Source: Rhizobium subbaraonis (GTDB lineage: Bacteria > Pseudomonadota > Alphaproteobacteria > Rhizobiales > Rhizobiaceae). Taken from it: DNA of 64,000 nucleotides. Shown one piece after another: positions 39,481-47,242 of this stretch (its first letter is position 1; every line of letters begins with the position of its first letter). Location of the stretch: assembly GCF_900220975.1 (NCBI RefSeq), contig NZ_OBQD01000004.1, positions 328,398 to 392,397 on the forward strand, written 5' to 3'. The translations under genes were made by a program, and so were the position numbers. Below the pieces are notes generated by a model that was given only the letters and a program-made list of their open reading frames with translations, had not been told where the DNA came from and searched no databases.

Positions 39481-40125
39481 ATGCCGTTTAAAGCCACTCA
39501 CGGAATTTTCATCGCCATCGCGCTTGCAATGCTGGCGCTGGTCCGCCCGGCTGCCGCCGAGCCGGCCCAGATCGTCGGCTTCGGTGACAGCCTGATGGCA
39601 GGGTATGAGCTTCCGGCGGAGGCGGCCTTTCCGGTGCAGCTGGAACGGGTGCTGAAGGAGAAGGGGCTGGACGTCGTCATCGCCAATGCCGGCGTATCGG
39701 GTGACACGACATCGGGCGGACTCGCGCGGATCGAGTGGTCGGTGCCGGACGGGACGAAGGCAGTGATCCTGGAACTGGGCGCCAATGATGCACTGCGCGG
39801 CATTGCCCCTGAAAAGACGGAACAAAACCTCGATAAGATGGTTTCCGATCTCAAGAAACGTGGCATTGCCGTCCTGCTCGTCGGCATGCTCGCTCCGCCG
39901 AACATGGGAGCGGAGTATGCCGAACGTTTCAACGGCATCTACGAGCGCATCGCCGAAAAGCACCAAGTCCCGCTCTATCCGTTCTTTCTCGACGGGGTGG
40001 TGACCCAGCCCCATTTGCAGCTCGAGGATGGCATGCACCCGAACGAAAAGGGCGTTTCCGTGATGGTCGAGAAGATGCTGCCGACGATTGAGCAGTTTCT
40101 AAAAAGCCTGGGGGTAAGCGGCTAG
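39481..40125 (+). CDS. Periplasmic GDSL/SGNH arylesterase (TesA-like)
   Basis: Exported esterase/thioesterase of the TesA/lysophospholipase L1 group, 214 residues. The signal peptide ends near AAA at residue 26. SGNH blocks: GFGDSLMAG with nucleophile Ser37, an ANAGVSGDTTSGG glycine block, ELGANDALRG with the Asn, and DGMHPNEKG with the Asp-x-x-His pair. ATG 39481 opens the signal peptide; the long frame before it is antisense to the ABC ATPase. It is divergent from the YbbA/YbbP transporter, a conserved arrangement. Confidence 0.92.
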   Translation: MPFKATHGIFIAIALAMLALVRPAAAEPAQIVGFGDSLMAGYELPAEAAFPVQLERVLKEKGLDVVIANAGVSGDTTSGGLARIEWSVPDGTKAVILELGANDALRGIAPEKTEQNLDKMVSDLKKRGIAVLLVGMLAPPNMGAEYAERFNGIYERIAEKHQVPLYPFFLDGVVTQPHLQLEDGMHPNEKGVSVMVEKMLPTIEQFLKSLGVSG

Positions 40126-40212
40126 GGGTTTTCGCGGGTGCGAAATTGGAGTTGCGCAGAGGGGTAATGCGTGATTCCCTGAGCATACGATCACAGATTC
40201 GGGGAGCTCGCC

Positions 40213-40794
40213 ATGCCGAGACTTTTTGTTGCCCTCGAAGTGCCGCGTAACGCCGCCATGAGCCTCTCGTTGCTCCGTGGGGGCCTTCCGGGAGCCCGCT
40301 GGATCGATGTCGAGAACTTCCACATCACATTGCGGTTCATCGGCGACATCGACGGGCGTACTGCCGATGAGGTGGTCGACCGGCTCGATCGCATCGAAAG
40401 GCCCGAGTTCCAGCTATCGCTGTCGGGCGTCGGATCCTTCGGCTCGAAGAAGCCGCACTCCATCTATGCCGGCGTGACACCTGCTCCGGAAATGTATGCG
40501 CTGCAGGCGGAGATAGAGCGGATCTGCCAGAGGCTCGGCCTTCCCGCCGATCCGCGGAAATTCACTCCGCATGTCACTCTTGCCCGTTTGCGGAACGCTC
40601 GTCTCGACGATGTGGTCGGCTATCTTTCCGGACGCGGCAACTTCTTCTCGTCGCCTTTCATGGTGAACCGCTTCGTGCTGATGTCCTCGAAGGAATCGGT
40701 CGGCGGCGGTCCCTATGTGACGGAGGAAGTCTTCCCGCTCTACGAGAGCGGCTCGTCGCTCGGTCCCTCGACCATGGTCGCGCATCCGCGGTAA
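40213..40794 (+). CDS. thpR: RNA 2',3'-cyclic phosphodiesterase
   Basis: 2H-family phosphodiesterase/ligase-like enzyme, 193 residues. The two H-x-T motifs are His37-Ile-Thr39 (FHITLRFIGD) and His120-Val-Thr122 (FTPHVTLARL). The start MPRLFVALEVP is characteristic. It opens cyclic phosphates on RNA ends; the in vivo substrate is uncertain. The last 55 bp overlap the convergent phosphatase gene, so both C-termini are encoded by the same DNA on opposite strands. Confidence 0.93.
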   Translation: MPRLFVALEVPRNAAMSLSLLRGGLPGARWIDVENFHITLRFIGDIDGRTADEVVDRLDRIERPEFQLSLSGVGSFGSKKPHSIYAGVTPAPEMYALQAEIERICQRLGLPADPRKFTPHVTLARLRNARLDDVVGYLSGRGNFFSSPFMVNRFVLMSSKESVGGGPYVTEEVFPLYESGSSLGPSTMVAHPR

Positions 40795-41219
40795 AGCAGA
40801 CGATAGACCGCCTCGAAATCGGCATGCCCGCCGAAATAGGGGTCCGGCACGTCATCTGCCGCACCCAGCGCATGGCTGCAGAAAAGCGCGATGGTGGCGC
40901 GGCTGCCCTCAGGCGCCAGCTCGCGTAGCGTCTTCAGGTTGCTGCTGTCCAGCGCGAGGATAAGGTCGAAGCGGTCGAAATCGTCTTTCGCAACCTTTCG
41001 AGCCTTCAGCTTCGAGATGTCGACGCCATGGCCGGCGGCGACCGAAATGGCACGCCTGTCCGGCGGATCGCCGATATGCCATGCACCCGTTCCGGCGGAA
41101 TCGATGACGAAATCGTGATGGCGTCCCACCTTTTCGACCAGGTGGCGCAGAATTCCCTCTGCCAGCGGAGAGCGGCAGATGTTGCCGAGGCAGACGAAGA
41201 GGATAGAACGCTGGGCCAA
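40740..41219 (-). CDS. Low molecular weight protein-tyrosine phosphatase
   Basis: Cysteine phosphatase, 159 residues, with the P-loop CLGNICRSP (Cys10, Arg16) at the N-terminus and the catalytic acid in DVPDPYFGG. The length is normal for the family. In rhizobia such enzymes can act with polysaccharide tyrosine kinases, but no kinase gene is present here. It converges with thpR with a 55-bp overlap and is divergent from phhB. Confidence 0.93.
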   Translation of the reverse strand: MAQRSILFVCLGNICRSPLAEGILRHLVEKVGRHHDFVIDSAGTGAWHIGDPPDRRAISVAAGHGVDISKLKARKVAKDDFDRFDLILALDSSNLKTLRELAPEGSRATIALFCSHALGAADDVPDPYFGGHADFEAVYRLLYRGCATMVEGPSDEPLS

Positions 41220-41289
41220 TCGAGCCTCCGAAGATGAAGGCGGGCAAATTATCTGCTAAGAGAGAGCCCTGCAACGGAGGATGTCGTCG

Positions 41290-41589
41290 ATGAAGCACGA
41301 GAAGCTCAGCACCGAAGCCGTCACGTCCAGTCTTGCCGTTCTCGACGGCTGGAAGCTCGAAGACGATGGGCTGGCCATCGCTAAGTCTTTCAAGTTCAAG
41401 AATTTCGGCGCCGCATTCGCCTTCATGACGGAGGTGGCAAAGGCCGCCGAGCGGCTCGATCATCATCCCGAGTGGTTCAACGTCTACAATCGCGTCGATG
41501 TGCGCCTGACGACCCACTCCGCCGGCGGTGTGACCGCGCTTGATTTCCGGTTGGCTGAAGCGATGGAGAAGGCGGCCCGCATCCATTGA
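41290..41589 (+). CDS. phhB: Pterin-4a-carbinolamine dehydratase
   Basis: Recycles tetrahydrobiopterin-type cofactor after phenylalanine hydroxylation; 99 residues. The active-site run LDHHPEWFNVYNRVDVRLTTH (in part) carries the three conserved histidines. The first ATG (41281) touches the GGAGG, so the second at 41290 with nine bases' spacing is the better start. No phenylalanine hydroxylase gene is in view. DUF1232 follows about 100 bp later. Confidence 0.93.
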   Translation: MKHEKLSTEAVTSSLAVLDGWKLEDDGLAIAKSFKFKNFGAAFAFMTEVAKAAERLDHHPEWFNVYNRVDVRLTTHSAGGVTALDFRLAEAMEKAARIH

Positions 41590-41692
41590 GAGGCTTGGTC
41601 CGGGGGAGATGCTTGCCACACGGAAGCGTCATTCCCATATCATCATGCATGGTGCTCATGGACGCGTGCAGTCAGTGTGGCGGAGTGTCGGA

Positions 41693-42076
41693 ATGGACGA
41701 AGTGAAGATCGGAGAAATTCTGTTGCCTGGCGACGACGAGGAGCAGGAAGGCCAGCGCCAGCGTGTCCGCAAGCGCTTCTGGCCCGTGCTGAAGCGTGCC
41801 ATCCGGCAGATCCCGTTCAGCCGCGATCTCGTGGCCGCCTACTTCTGCGCCCTCGACCCGCGTACGCCGGCGCGCGTGCGCGGCATCCTGCTGGCCGCGC
41901 TGGCGTATTTCGTCCTGCCGATCGATGGAATCCCGGATTTTCTCGCCGTTGTCGGCTTTTCCGACGATATTGCGGTTTTGACGGCGGCGTTTGCCGCCAT
42001 TCGCGGACATGTCCGCCAGGACCACTACGACTCTGCCGACCGGGCGATGATGGATGGCCTGCAGGACGCCGTCTGA
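41693..42076 (+). CDS. DUF1232 (YkvA-like) membrane-associated protein
   Basis: A 127-residue protein with the DUF1232 core: AAYFCALDPRTPARVRGILLAALAYFVLPIDGIPDF (cited in part), then VVGFSDDIAVLTAAF. The P-x-D-x-I-P-D-x-x-P/A turn between two hydrophobic helices is the family mark. Function is unknown. ATG 41693 is preceded by CGGAG at good spacing; the open frame upstream overlaps phhB and is not conserved. Confidence 0.9.
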   Translation: MDEVKIGEILLPGDDEEQEGQRQRVRKRFWPVLKRAIRQIPFSRDLVAAYFCALDPRTPARVRGILLAALAYFVLPIDGIPDFLAVVGFSDDIAVLTAAFAAIRGHVRQDHYDSADRAMMDGLQDAV

Positions 42077-42415
42077 AGCAGGCAGTCACGTCTGTGTTCC
42101 TCGCTTACCAAAGGGGTGCATGCTCCGGGGGACTGCGATTCCTGCCGTTGGCGACGGCTGTCAAACTCTTGCCCGAATCTTTGTGAACACCATCACGCGA
42201 TGGGATGGGCTTTTTCACCGGCGACTGGGCGGCCCGGGCTGTGGATGCAGAGGCAATTTGCATTGTCGAGGCGTTCATAGTAACCGCGGGGTCAACGAAA
42301 TAAGCATCCGTTGACGTTTTGGTAACCAGAATTAAGTCAAATTAAATCAAATCGTGGCCATGCGAAGGCCACGTCCGCGTCCGGGCGACGATAGCAAGAC
42401 AATCGGCAGGGAATC
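42077..42415 (+). promoter_or_regulatory. Upstream region of the ialB-like gene with two inverted repeats
   Basis: About 340 bp without a supported gene. It holds GTCAACG (42291-42297) inverted to CGTTGAC (42309-42315), flanked by two direct copies of GTAACC. A hairpin CGTGGCC (42353-42359) / GGCCACG (42367-42373) lies 43 bp before the ATG. A TTGACG -35-like hexamer overlaps the right arm of the first repeat, and an AT-rich TTAA-N6-TTAA tract follows. These look regulatory, but the factor is unknown. Confidence 0.45.
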
Positions 42416-42919
42416 ATGTTTGTAAGAAAGATCGCAACCGCACTCACCTTCGTCGCAGCAACCGCCGGCGTTGCTCTGGCGCAGTCACCGACGCGCATAC
42501 AGCAATTCAATGCATGGGGCGCCTACTCCTACCAGTCCAGCAACGGCAAGGTCTGCTACGTCCTGTCCGTGCCGAAGGAAAAGGCCCCGGCCGGCGTCGA
42601 CCACGGCGATATCTTCTTCCTCGTGTCGCAGCGCCCGGGCCAGAACATCTCCTACGAGCCGCAGGCGATGATGGGTTATCCGCTGCAGGACAACTCGAAG
42701 GTCAACGTCGTCATCGACGGCCGCACCTTCGTCATGTTCACCAAGGGCAATTCTGCCTGGGTCGAAAACGCTGCCGAAGAACCAGCACTGGTCGCGGCAA
42801 TGAAGTCGGGCAAGGACATGTCGGTCAAGGCGACCTCCCGCCGTGGCACGGGCACCTCCTATTCCTATTCGCTGTCGGGCATTTCAGCGGCGCTGAAGCA
42901 GATCGAAGGCTGCAAGTAA
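42416..42919 (+). CDS. IalB-like (invasion-associated locus B) exported protein
   Basis: Exported 167-residue protein with a signal peptide ending at ALA near residue 22, then an IalB domain: FNAWGAYSYQSSNGKVCYVLS and later GRTFVMFTKGNSAWVENA. Bartonella IalB is associated with erythrocyte entry, but in free-living rhizobia the role is unknown and probably envelope-related. The single-gene unit has its own long upstream region and a clear terminator. Confidence 0.88.
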   Translation: MFVRKIATALTFVAATAGVALAQSPTRIQQFNAWGAYSYQSSNGKVCYVLSVPKEKAPAGVDHGDIFFLVSQRPGQNISYEPQAMMGYPLQDNSKVNVVIDGRTFVMFTKGNSAWVENAAEEPALVAAMKSGKDMSVKATSRRGTGTSYSYSLSGISAALKQIEGCK

Positions 42920-42940
42920 GCGCTCTTCAACGGACAGGAC

Positions 42941-42979
42941 AAAGGGCTGGTCGTTCCGAGACCGGCCCTTTTGTTTTTC
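42941..42979 (+). terminator. Intrinsic terminator after the ialB-like gene
   Basis: Stem AAGGGCTGGTC / GACCGGCCCTT (one wobble) with a 7-nt loop followed by TTTTGTTTTT. It lies 22 bp past the stop. Confidence 0.9.
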
Positions 42980-43045
42980 TGAGATATCGGGGGCGGATCA
43001 CCCGGCGCCGGCCTGCAGTGGATTCCGCGCTCGCCGGTCCGTCGT

Positions 43046-43624
43046 TCAGCCCAGATTGTCGAGCTTCGATTGCAGCGCGCGAAGCTGCTCCTTCAGTTCG
43101 TCGATATCCTTTGCCTCTGCCTTCTTCGTTTCCTTCGGCTGCGGCGCGTTCATGAAGGGCGAGAACATCTGCATCGCCTTGTGGAACATCTCGGTGTTGC
43201 GGCGAACCTGTTCCTCGACGAGCTGCATTGGCATCTGCAGGTTCTTGCCGATCGGCGTGTCGCCAAAGGCCTTGTTGATCTGCTCGCGCATCTGCGACTG
43301 CTGCTCGGTGAACGCCTGCATCGAGTGCTCCAGATAGCTCGGCACGACCATTTGCATCTGGTCTCCGTAGAAGCTGATCAGCTGGCGCAAAAAGGAGATC
43401 GGCAGGAGCGTGTTGCCCGTCTTCGATTCCTGCTCGAAAATGATCTGTGTGAGAACCGAATGGGTGATGTCCTCCCCCGACTTCGCGTCCTGGACGATGA
43501 AGTTCTCCCCCTTCTTCACCATCACCGCGAGATCGTCGAGCGTGACGTAGGTGCTCGTTCCGGTATTGTAGAGGCGCCGGTTCGCATATTTCTTGATTGT
43601 AATCGGACTGTCGTTCTTGGCCAT
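43046..43624 (-). CDS. phaR: Polyhydroxyalkanoate synthesis repressor PhaR
   Basis: DNA- and PHB-granule-binding repressor of PHB genes, 192 residues. The N-terminal DNA-binding domain ITIKKYANRRLYNTGTSTYVTL is diagnostic. Two PHB-accumulation repeats follow (LLPISFLRQLISFYGDQMQMVVPSYLE region), and a C-terminal coiled segment KDIDELKEQLRALQSKLDNL. The start is the ATG after GAGGAG, nine codons inside the longest frame. It is divergent from phaAB, with a candidate operator between. Confidence 0.96.
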   Translation of the reverse strand: MAKNDSPITIKKYANRRLYNTGTSTYVTLDDLAVMVKKGENFIVQDAKSGEDITHSVLTQIIFEQESKTGNTLLPISFLRQLISFYGDQMQMVVPSYLEHSMQAFTEQQSQMREQINKAFGDTPIGKNLQMPMQLVEEQVRRNTEMFHKAMQMFSPFMNAPQPKETKKAEAKDIDELKEQLRALQSKLDNLG

Positions 43625-43948
43625 CTGGGTCTCCTCATCCCCGTGTTCCAATCGCTCTGTGCGTTTCGAGTATCCTCAAAAAAGTGCGGCATAACAAACC
43701 CTTTGTGCGTTGCGGTGAAAAAATGCTGCGCAATATGCGCAGCACGCGCGCAGCATCGGCCGCAATAGCGTCGAATGGCGGGACAAGCCGTTTGACTCTC
43801 CTCCAAAGCTTTGCCAGTTTTGCCTTGAGGCGATTGCCGAAACAGATGGCCGATCGGCCGGGCGGGCAATCGGAAGGGCATGCCCAAGCCTATGCGGCGA
43901 ATACAAGCCGCGGGTGGAATGCGACCCAGATCTTGAGGAGAGACACCC
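43625..43948. promoter_or_regulatory. phaR-phaA divergent promoter region
   Basis: A 324-bp gap with no supported gene. It must contain the promoters of phaR (leftward) and phaAB (rightward). Its main structure is the perfect palindrome at 43724-43744, followed by a further GCGCGCAGCAT half. A GAGGAG ribosome site directly precedes phaA. Confidence 0.6.
43724..43744. promoter_or_regulatory. Candidate PhaR operator
   Basis: Perfect inverted repeat TGCTGCGCA-ATA-TGCGCAGCA, about 100 bp before phaR and 205 bp before phaA. PhaR of Paracoccus binds TGC/GCA-rich dyads (CTGC...GCAG), and this site contains CTGC and GCAG in that arrangement. Confidence 0.5.
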
Positions 43949-45130
43949 ATGGCCAACCCGTCTATCGTCATTGCAAGCGCGGCCCGTACCGCGGTCGGCG
44001 CCTTCAACGGCGCCTTCGCCAATACGCCCGCCCATGAACTCGGAGCGGCGGCGATCTCCGCCGTCCTGGAACGCGCCGGGGTTTCGGCCGCCGAAGTGGA
44101 CGAGGTCATCCTCGGCCAGGTGCTGCCGGCAGGCGAAGGGCAGAATCCGGCCCGCCAGGCCGCAATGAAGGCCGGCCTGCCGCAGGAGAAGACGGCCTGG
44201 GGCATGAACCAGCTCTGCGGATCGGGCCTTCGGGCAGTCGCACTCGGCATGCAGCAGATCGCGACCGGCGACGCCGACATCATCGTTGCGGGCGGCATGG
44301 AATCCATGTCGATGGCGCCCCACTGCTCCCACCTGCGCGCCGGCGTGAAGATGGGCGATTTCAAGATGATCGACACGATGATCAAGGATGGCCTGACCGA
44401 CGCCTTCTACGGGTACCACATGGGCATCACCGCCGAGAACGTCGCCAAGAAATGGCAGCTTTCGCGCGAGGAACAGGACATCTTTGCCGTCGCTTCGCAA
44501 AACAAGGCGGAAGCCGCCCAGAAGGAAGGCCGCTTCAAGGACGAGATCGTTCCCTTCACGGTCAAGACGCGCAAGGGCGACGTGATCGTCGACAGCGACG
44601 AGTTCATTCGCCACGGCGCGACGATCGATGCGATGGCCAAGCTGCGGCCCGCCTTCGACAAGGAAGGCACGGTCACCGCAGCAAACGCCTCCGGCATCAA
44701 TGATGGTGCCGCCGCGGCATTGCTCATGAGCGAGGCCGAGGCTGCGCGCCGCGGCATCCAGCCGCTGGCCCGCATCGTTTCTTGGGCCACTGCCGGCGTT
44801 GATCCGCAGATCATGGGCACGGGCCCGATTCCGGCGTCTCGCAAGGCACTGGAGAAGGCAGGCTGGAAAATCTCGGATCTTGACCTCGTCGAAGCCAACG
44901 AAGCGTTCGCGGCCCAGGCCTGTGCAGTCAACAAGGATCTCGGCTGGGATCCGGCGATCGTCAACGTCAACGGTGGCGCGATCGCCATCGGTCACCCGAT
45001 CGGTGCTTCGGGAGCACGCGTGCTCAACACGCTTTTGTTCGAAATGAAGCGTCGCGGCGTCTCCAAGGGCCTGGCGACCCTCTGCATCGGCGGCGGCATG
45101 GGCGTCGCCATGTGCGTGGAACGGATGTAA
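43949..45130 (+). CDS. phaA: Acetyl-CoA acetyltransferase (beta-ketothiolase)
   Basis: Thiolase that condenses two acetyl-CoA to acetoacetyl-CoA, the first step of PHB synthesis. 393 residues; nucleophile Cys90 in [12 protein letters not shown], catalytic His in [14 protein letters not shown], and the second cysteine in [11 protein letters not shown] near the end. phaB lies 104 bp downstream on the same strand, and the repressor phaR is divergent upstream. The synthase phaC is not in the window. Confidence 0.97.
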   Translation: MANPSIVIASAARTAVGAFNGAFANTPAHELGAAAISAVLERAGVSAAEVDEVILGQVLPAGEGQNPARQAAMKAGLPQEKTAWGMNQLCGSGLRAVALGMQQIATGDADIIVAGGMESMSMAPHCSHLRAGVKMGDFKMIDTMIKDGLTDAFYGYHMGITAENVAKKWQLSREEQDIFAVASQNKAEAAQKEGRFKDEIVPFTVKTRKGDVIVDSDEFIRHGATIDAMAKLRPAFDKEGTVTAANASGINDGAAAALLMSEAEAARRGIQPLARIVSWATAGVDPQIMGTGPIPASRKALEKAGWKISDLDLVEANEAFAAQACAVNKDLGWDPAIVNVNGGAIAIGHPIGASGARVLNTLLFEMKRRGVSKGLATLCIGGGMGVAMCVERM

Positions 45131-45234
45131 GTCTAGGCTAACGTCATTCTCACGAACCATCCGCCGCATCCGGGCGCGATGCTTTACTGCACCGCGCCCG
45201 GCCAAACCAAAAAATCTCGACAGGGGAGGCAGGC

Positions 45235-45960
45235 ATGACGAGGGTAGCTCTGGTAACGGGTGGAACGCGGGGTATCGGTGCCGCGATATCGATTGCGCTG
45301 AAGCAGGCGGGATACACGGTCGCCGCCAACTATGCCGGCAATGACGAGGCGGCAAACGCCTTCAAGGCCGAGACCGGCATCCCGGTCTACAAATGGGACG
45401 TGTCCAGCTATGAGGCCTGCGCAGCGGGCATCGCCAACGTCGAGGCGGATCTTGGTCCGGTCGACGTGCTGGTGAACAACGCCGGCATTACGCGCGACGC
45501 CATGTTCCACAAGATGACGCCTCAGCAATGGGGCGAGGTCATCGGTACCAACCTGACGGGCCTGTTCAACATGACCCATCCGGTCTGGAGCGGCATGCGC
45601 GATCGCGGCTTCGGCCGCGTCATCAATATTTCCTCCATCAACGGCCAGAAAGGTCAGATGGGGCAGGCGAACTACTCTGCCGCAAAGGCGGGGGATCTCG
45701 GCTTCACCAAGTCGCTTGCCCAGGAGGGCGCCGCCAAAGGCGTCACCGTCAACGCCATCTGCCCGGGCTATATCGGCACGGAGATGGTCCGTGCGGTGCC
45801 CGAGAAGGTCCTGAACGAGCGCATCATTCCGCAGATTCCCGTCGGCCGGCTTGGCGAACCGGAAGAGATCGCCCGTTGCGTGGTTTTCCTTGCTTCGGAC
45901 GATGCGGGCTTCATCACAGGCTCGACGATCTCGGCCAATGGCGGGCAATTCTTCGCCTGA
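45235..45960 (+). CDS. phaB: Acetoacetyl-CoA reductase
   Basis: NADPH-dependent short-chain dehydrogenase giving (R)-3-hydroxybutyryl-CoA for PHB. 241 residues; cofactor motif TGGTRGIGAAI near the N-terminus, NNAGITRD, catalytic Ser in NISSING, and Tyr/Lys in QANYSAAKAG. The PhaB-type end SANGGQFFA is present. A GGGGAGG ribosome site precedes the ATG. It follows phaA and is probably co-transcribed with it. Confidence 0.97.
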   Translation: MTRVALVTGGTRGIGAAISIALKQAGYTVAANYAGNDEAANAFKAETGIPVYKWDVSSYEACAAGIANVEADLGPVDVLVNNAGITRDAMFHKMTPQQWGEVIGTNLTGLFNMTHPVWSGMRDRGFGRVINISSINGQKGQMGQANYSAAKAGDLGFTKSLAQEGAAKGVTVNAICPGYIGTEMVRAVPEKVLNERIIPQIPVGRLGEPEEIARCVVFLASDDAGFITGSTISANGGQFFA

Positions 45961-46084
45961 GAAAGACGCATCGCATGGAAATCGGATCCGTCGCTGCGCT
46001 GCACGCGGCGGCGCCTCCTTTTAATTTGCCGGCCGACCCGTTGCACAGTCCCGGTCGGGCATTGCACTATCCGTATGTGCTTCC

Positions 46085-46128
46085 GCAATTTGGGACGCAA
46101 AACCGCTTCGCAGTTTTGATGGAATTGC
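46085..46128. repeat. Rhizobiales-type palindromic intergenic element
   Basis: Nested inverted repeat upstream of the MoxR gene: outer arms GCAATT (46085) / AATTGC (46123) and inner arms CAAAAC (46098) / GTTTTG (46113). The pattern GGACGCAAAACCGC-ttcg-CAGTTTTG resembles a family of repeats scattered between genes in Rhizobium and Agrobacterium. Confidence 0.5.
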
Positions 46129-46165
46129 CTTACATGGCGGGGCAAAGCGGAGGCAATGACAGAGC

Positions 46166-47005
46166 ATGAAGTTTTCCGGCACAGCCGACTACGTCGCCGA
46201 CAAGGACCTGATGATAGCGGTCAACGCCGCGATCAGGCTGGAACGCCCGCTGCTGGTGAAAGGCGAGCCCGGGACCGGCAAGACCGAACTCGCGCGCCAG
46301 GTCGCAACGGCGCTAGGCCTCGAGCTGATCGAATGGAACGTCAAGTCGACCACAAAGGCCCAGCAGGGGCTCTACGAGTACGACGTGGTGACGCGCCTGC
46401 GCGACAGCCAGCTTGGCGACGACCGGGTCAACGACGTTCGCAACTACATCCGCAAGGGCAAGCTCTGGCAGGCCTTCGAGGCGCAGCGGAAGACGGTGCT
46501 TCTGATCGATGAGATCGACAAGGCCGATATCGAGTTCCCGAACGATCTGTTGCAGGAACTCGACCGGATGGAGTTCCACGTCTACGAGACGAGCGAAACG
46601 GTGTCGGCGGCAAACCGGCCGATCGTCATCATCACCTCCAACAACGAGAAGGAACTGCCGGACGCCTTCCTGCGCCGCTGCTTCTTCCATTATATCCGCT
46701 TTCCCGATGCGGAGACGCTCGCCCGCATCGTTGAAGTTCACTATCCCGGTATCCGCAAATCGCTGCTTTCGGCAGCGCTTTCGGCATTCTTCGATATCCG
46801 CGAGACGCCGGGCCTGAAGAAGCGCCCCTCGACCTCCGAGGCGCTCGACTGGATTCGCCTGCTTGTTGCAGACGACGTCGAGCCCGCCGATCTGCGGACG
46901 GACCCGAAGACGATGCTGCCGAAACTCTACGGCGCGCTGCTGAAGAACGAACAGGACGTTCATCTGTTCGAGCGGCTGGCTTTCATGGCGCGGCGCGACG
47001 GGTAG
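46166..47005 (+). CDS. MoxR/CoxD-type AAA+ ATPase
   Basis: AAA_5-type ATPase, 279 residues, with Walker A GEPGTGKT (33-40), Walker B LLIDEIDKAD (from ~112), sensor region ITSNNEKELPDAFLRRC, and an arginine-finger-like LRRCFFHYIRFP. MoxR ATPases act as metal-cofactor insertion or protein-remodelling chaperones with VWA-domain partners. The expected partner is the VWA gene at 48626, here separated by metA and a GNAT gene. The client is unknown. Confidence 0.92.
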   Translation: MKFSGTADYVADKDLMIAVNAAIRLERPLLVKGEPGTGKTELARQVATALGLELIEWNVKSTTKAQQGLYEYDVVTRLRDSQLGDDRVNDVRNYIRKGKLWQAFEAQRKTVLLIDEIDKADIEFPNDLLQELDRMEFHVYETSETVSAANRPIVIITSNNEKELPDAFLRRCFFHYIRFPDAETLARIVEVHYPGIRKSLLSAALSAFFDIRETPGLKKRPSTSEALDWIRLLVADDVEPADLRTDPKTMLPKLYGALLKNEQDVHLFERLAFMARRDG

Positions 47006-47114
47006 TTCTCCCCACGTTCGGGCTTCGCATGAGAACCATCGGCCCGGCCGGTTTCCGGCGCTTCCATCGCCGATGTTGATTCCGGAGCGCTCAAGCGCTA
47101 TCTAGTCTTCGTTC

Positions 47115-47170
47115 CGTGGTGATTTGGCCGGCCGGCTTGCAGCCACGTTAAAGAAGTCGCTAAAGGGCCG
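47115..47170 (+). ncRNA. SAM-II riboswitch aptamer
   Basis: S-adenosylmethionine-binding H-type pseudoknot in front of metA. The P1 stem CGTGG (47115-47119) pairs with CCACG (47143-47147), enclosing GTGATTTGGCCGGCCGGCTTG. The conserved 3' strand is GTTAAAGAAGTCGCTAAAGGG. This matches the alphaproteobacterial metA motif at every conserved block I recall. High SAM would lower metA expression. A terminator lies 20 bp further on. Confidence 0.93.
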
Positions 47171-47191
47171 CGAGAAGGGGCCTTCCCGTGG

Positions 47192-47230
47192 ACCGGTTGC
47201 GACGAAAATCGCCGCCGGTTTTTTGTTTTT
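47192..47230 (+). terminator. Intrinsic terminator in the metA leader
   Basis: Stem ACCGGTTGCGA / TCGCCGCCGGT (one wobble, one mismatch), loop CGAAAA, then TTTTTTTGTTTTT. It ends 12 bp before the metA ATG and downstream of the SAM-II aptamer, so it can only serve as a regulated leader terminator or attenuator for metA. Confidence 0.8.
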
Positions 47231-47242
47231 GTCGAGTGAGCC

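Noticed and set aside
42330..42346. CtrA-type site (TTAA repeats) before the ialB-like gene
   Set aside because: The two TTAA units are 6 bp apart rather than 7, and the flanking bases do not match, so it is not called.
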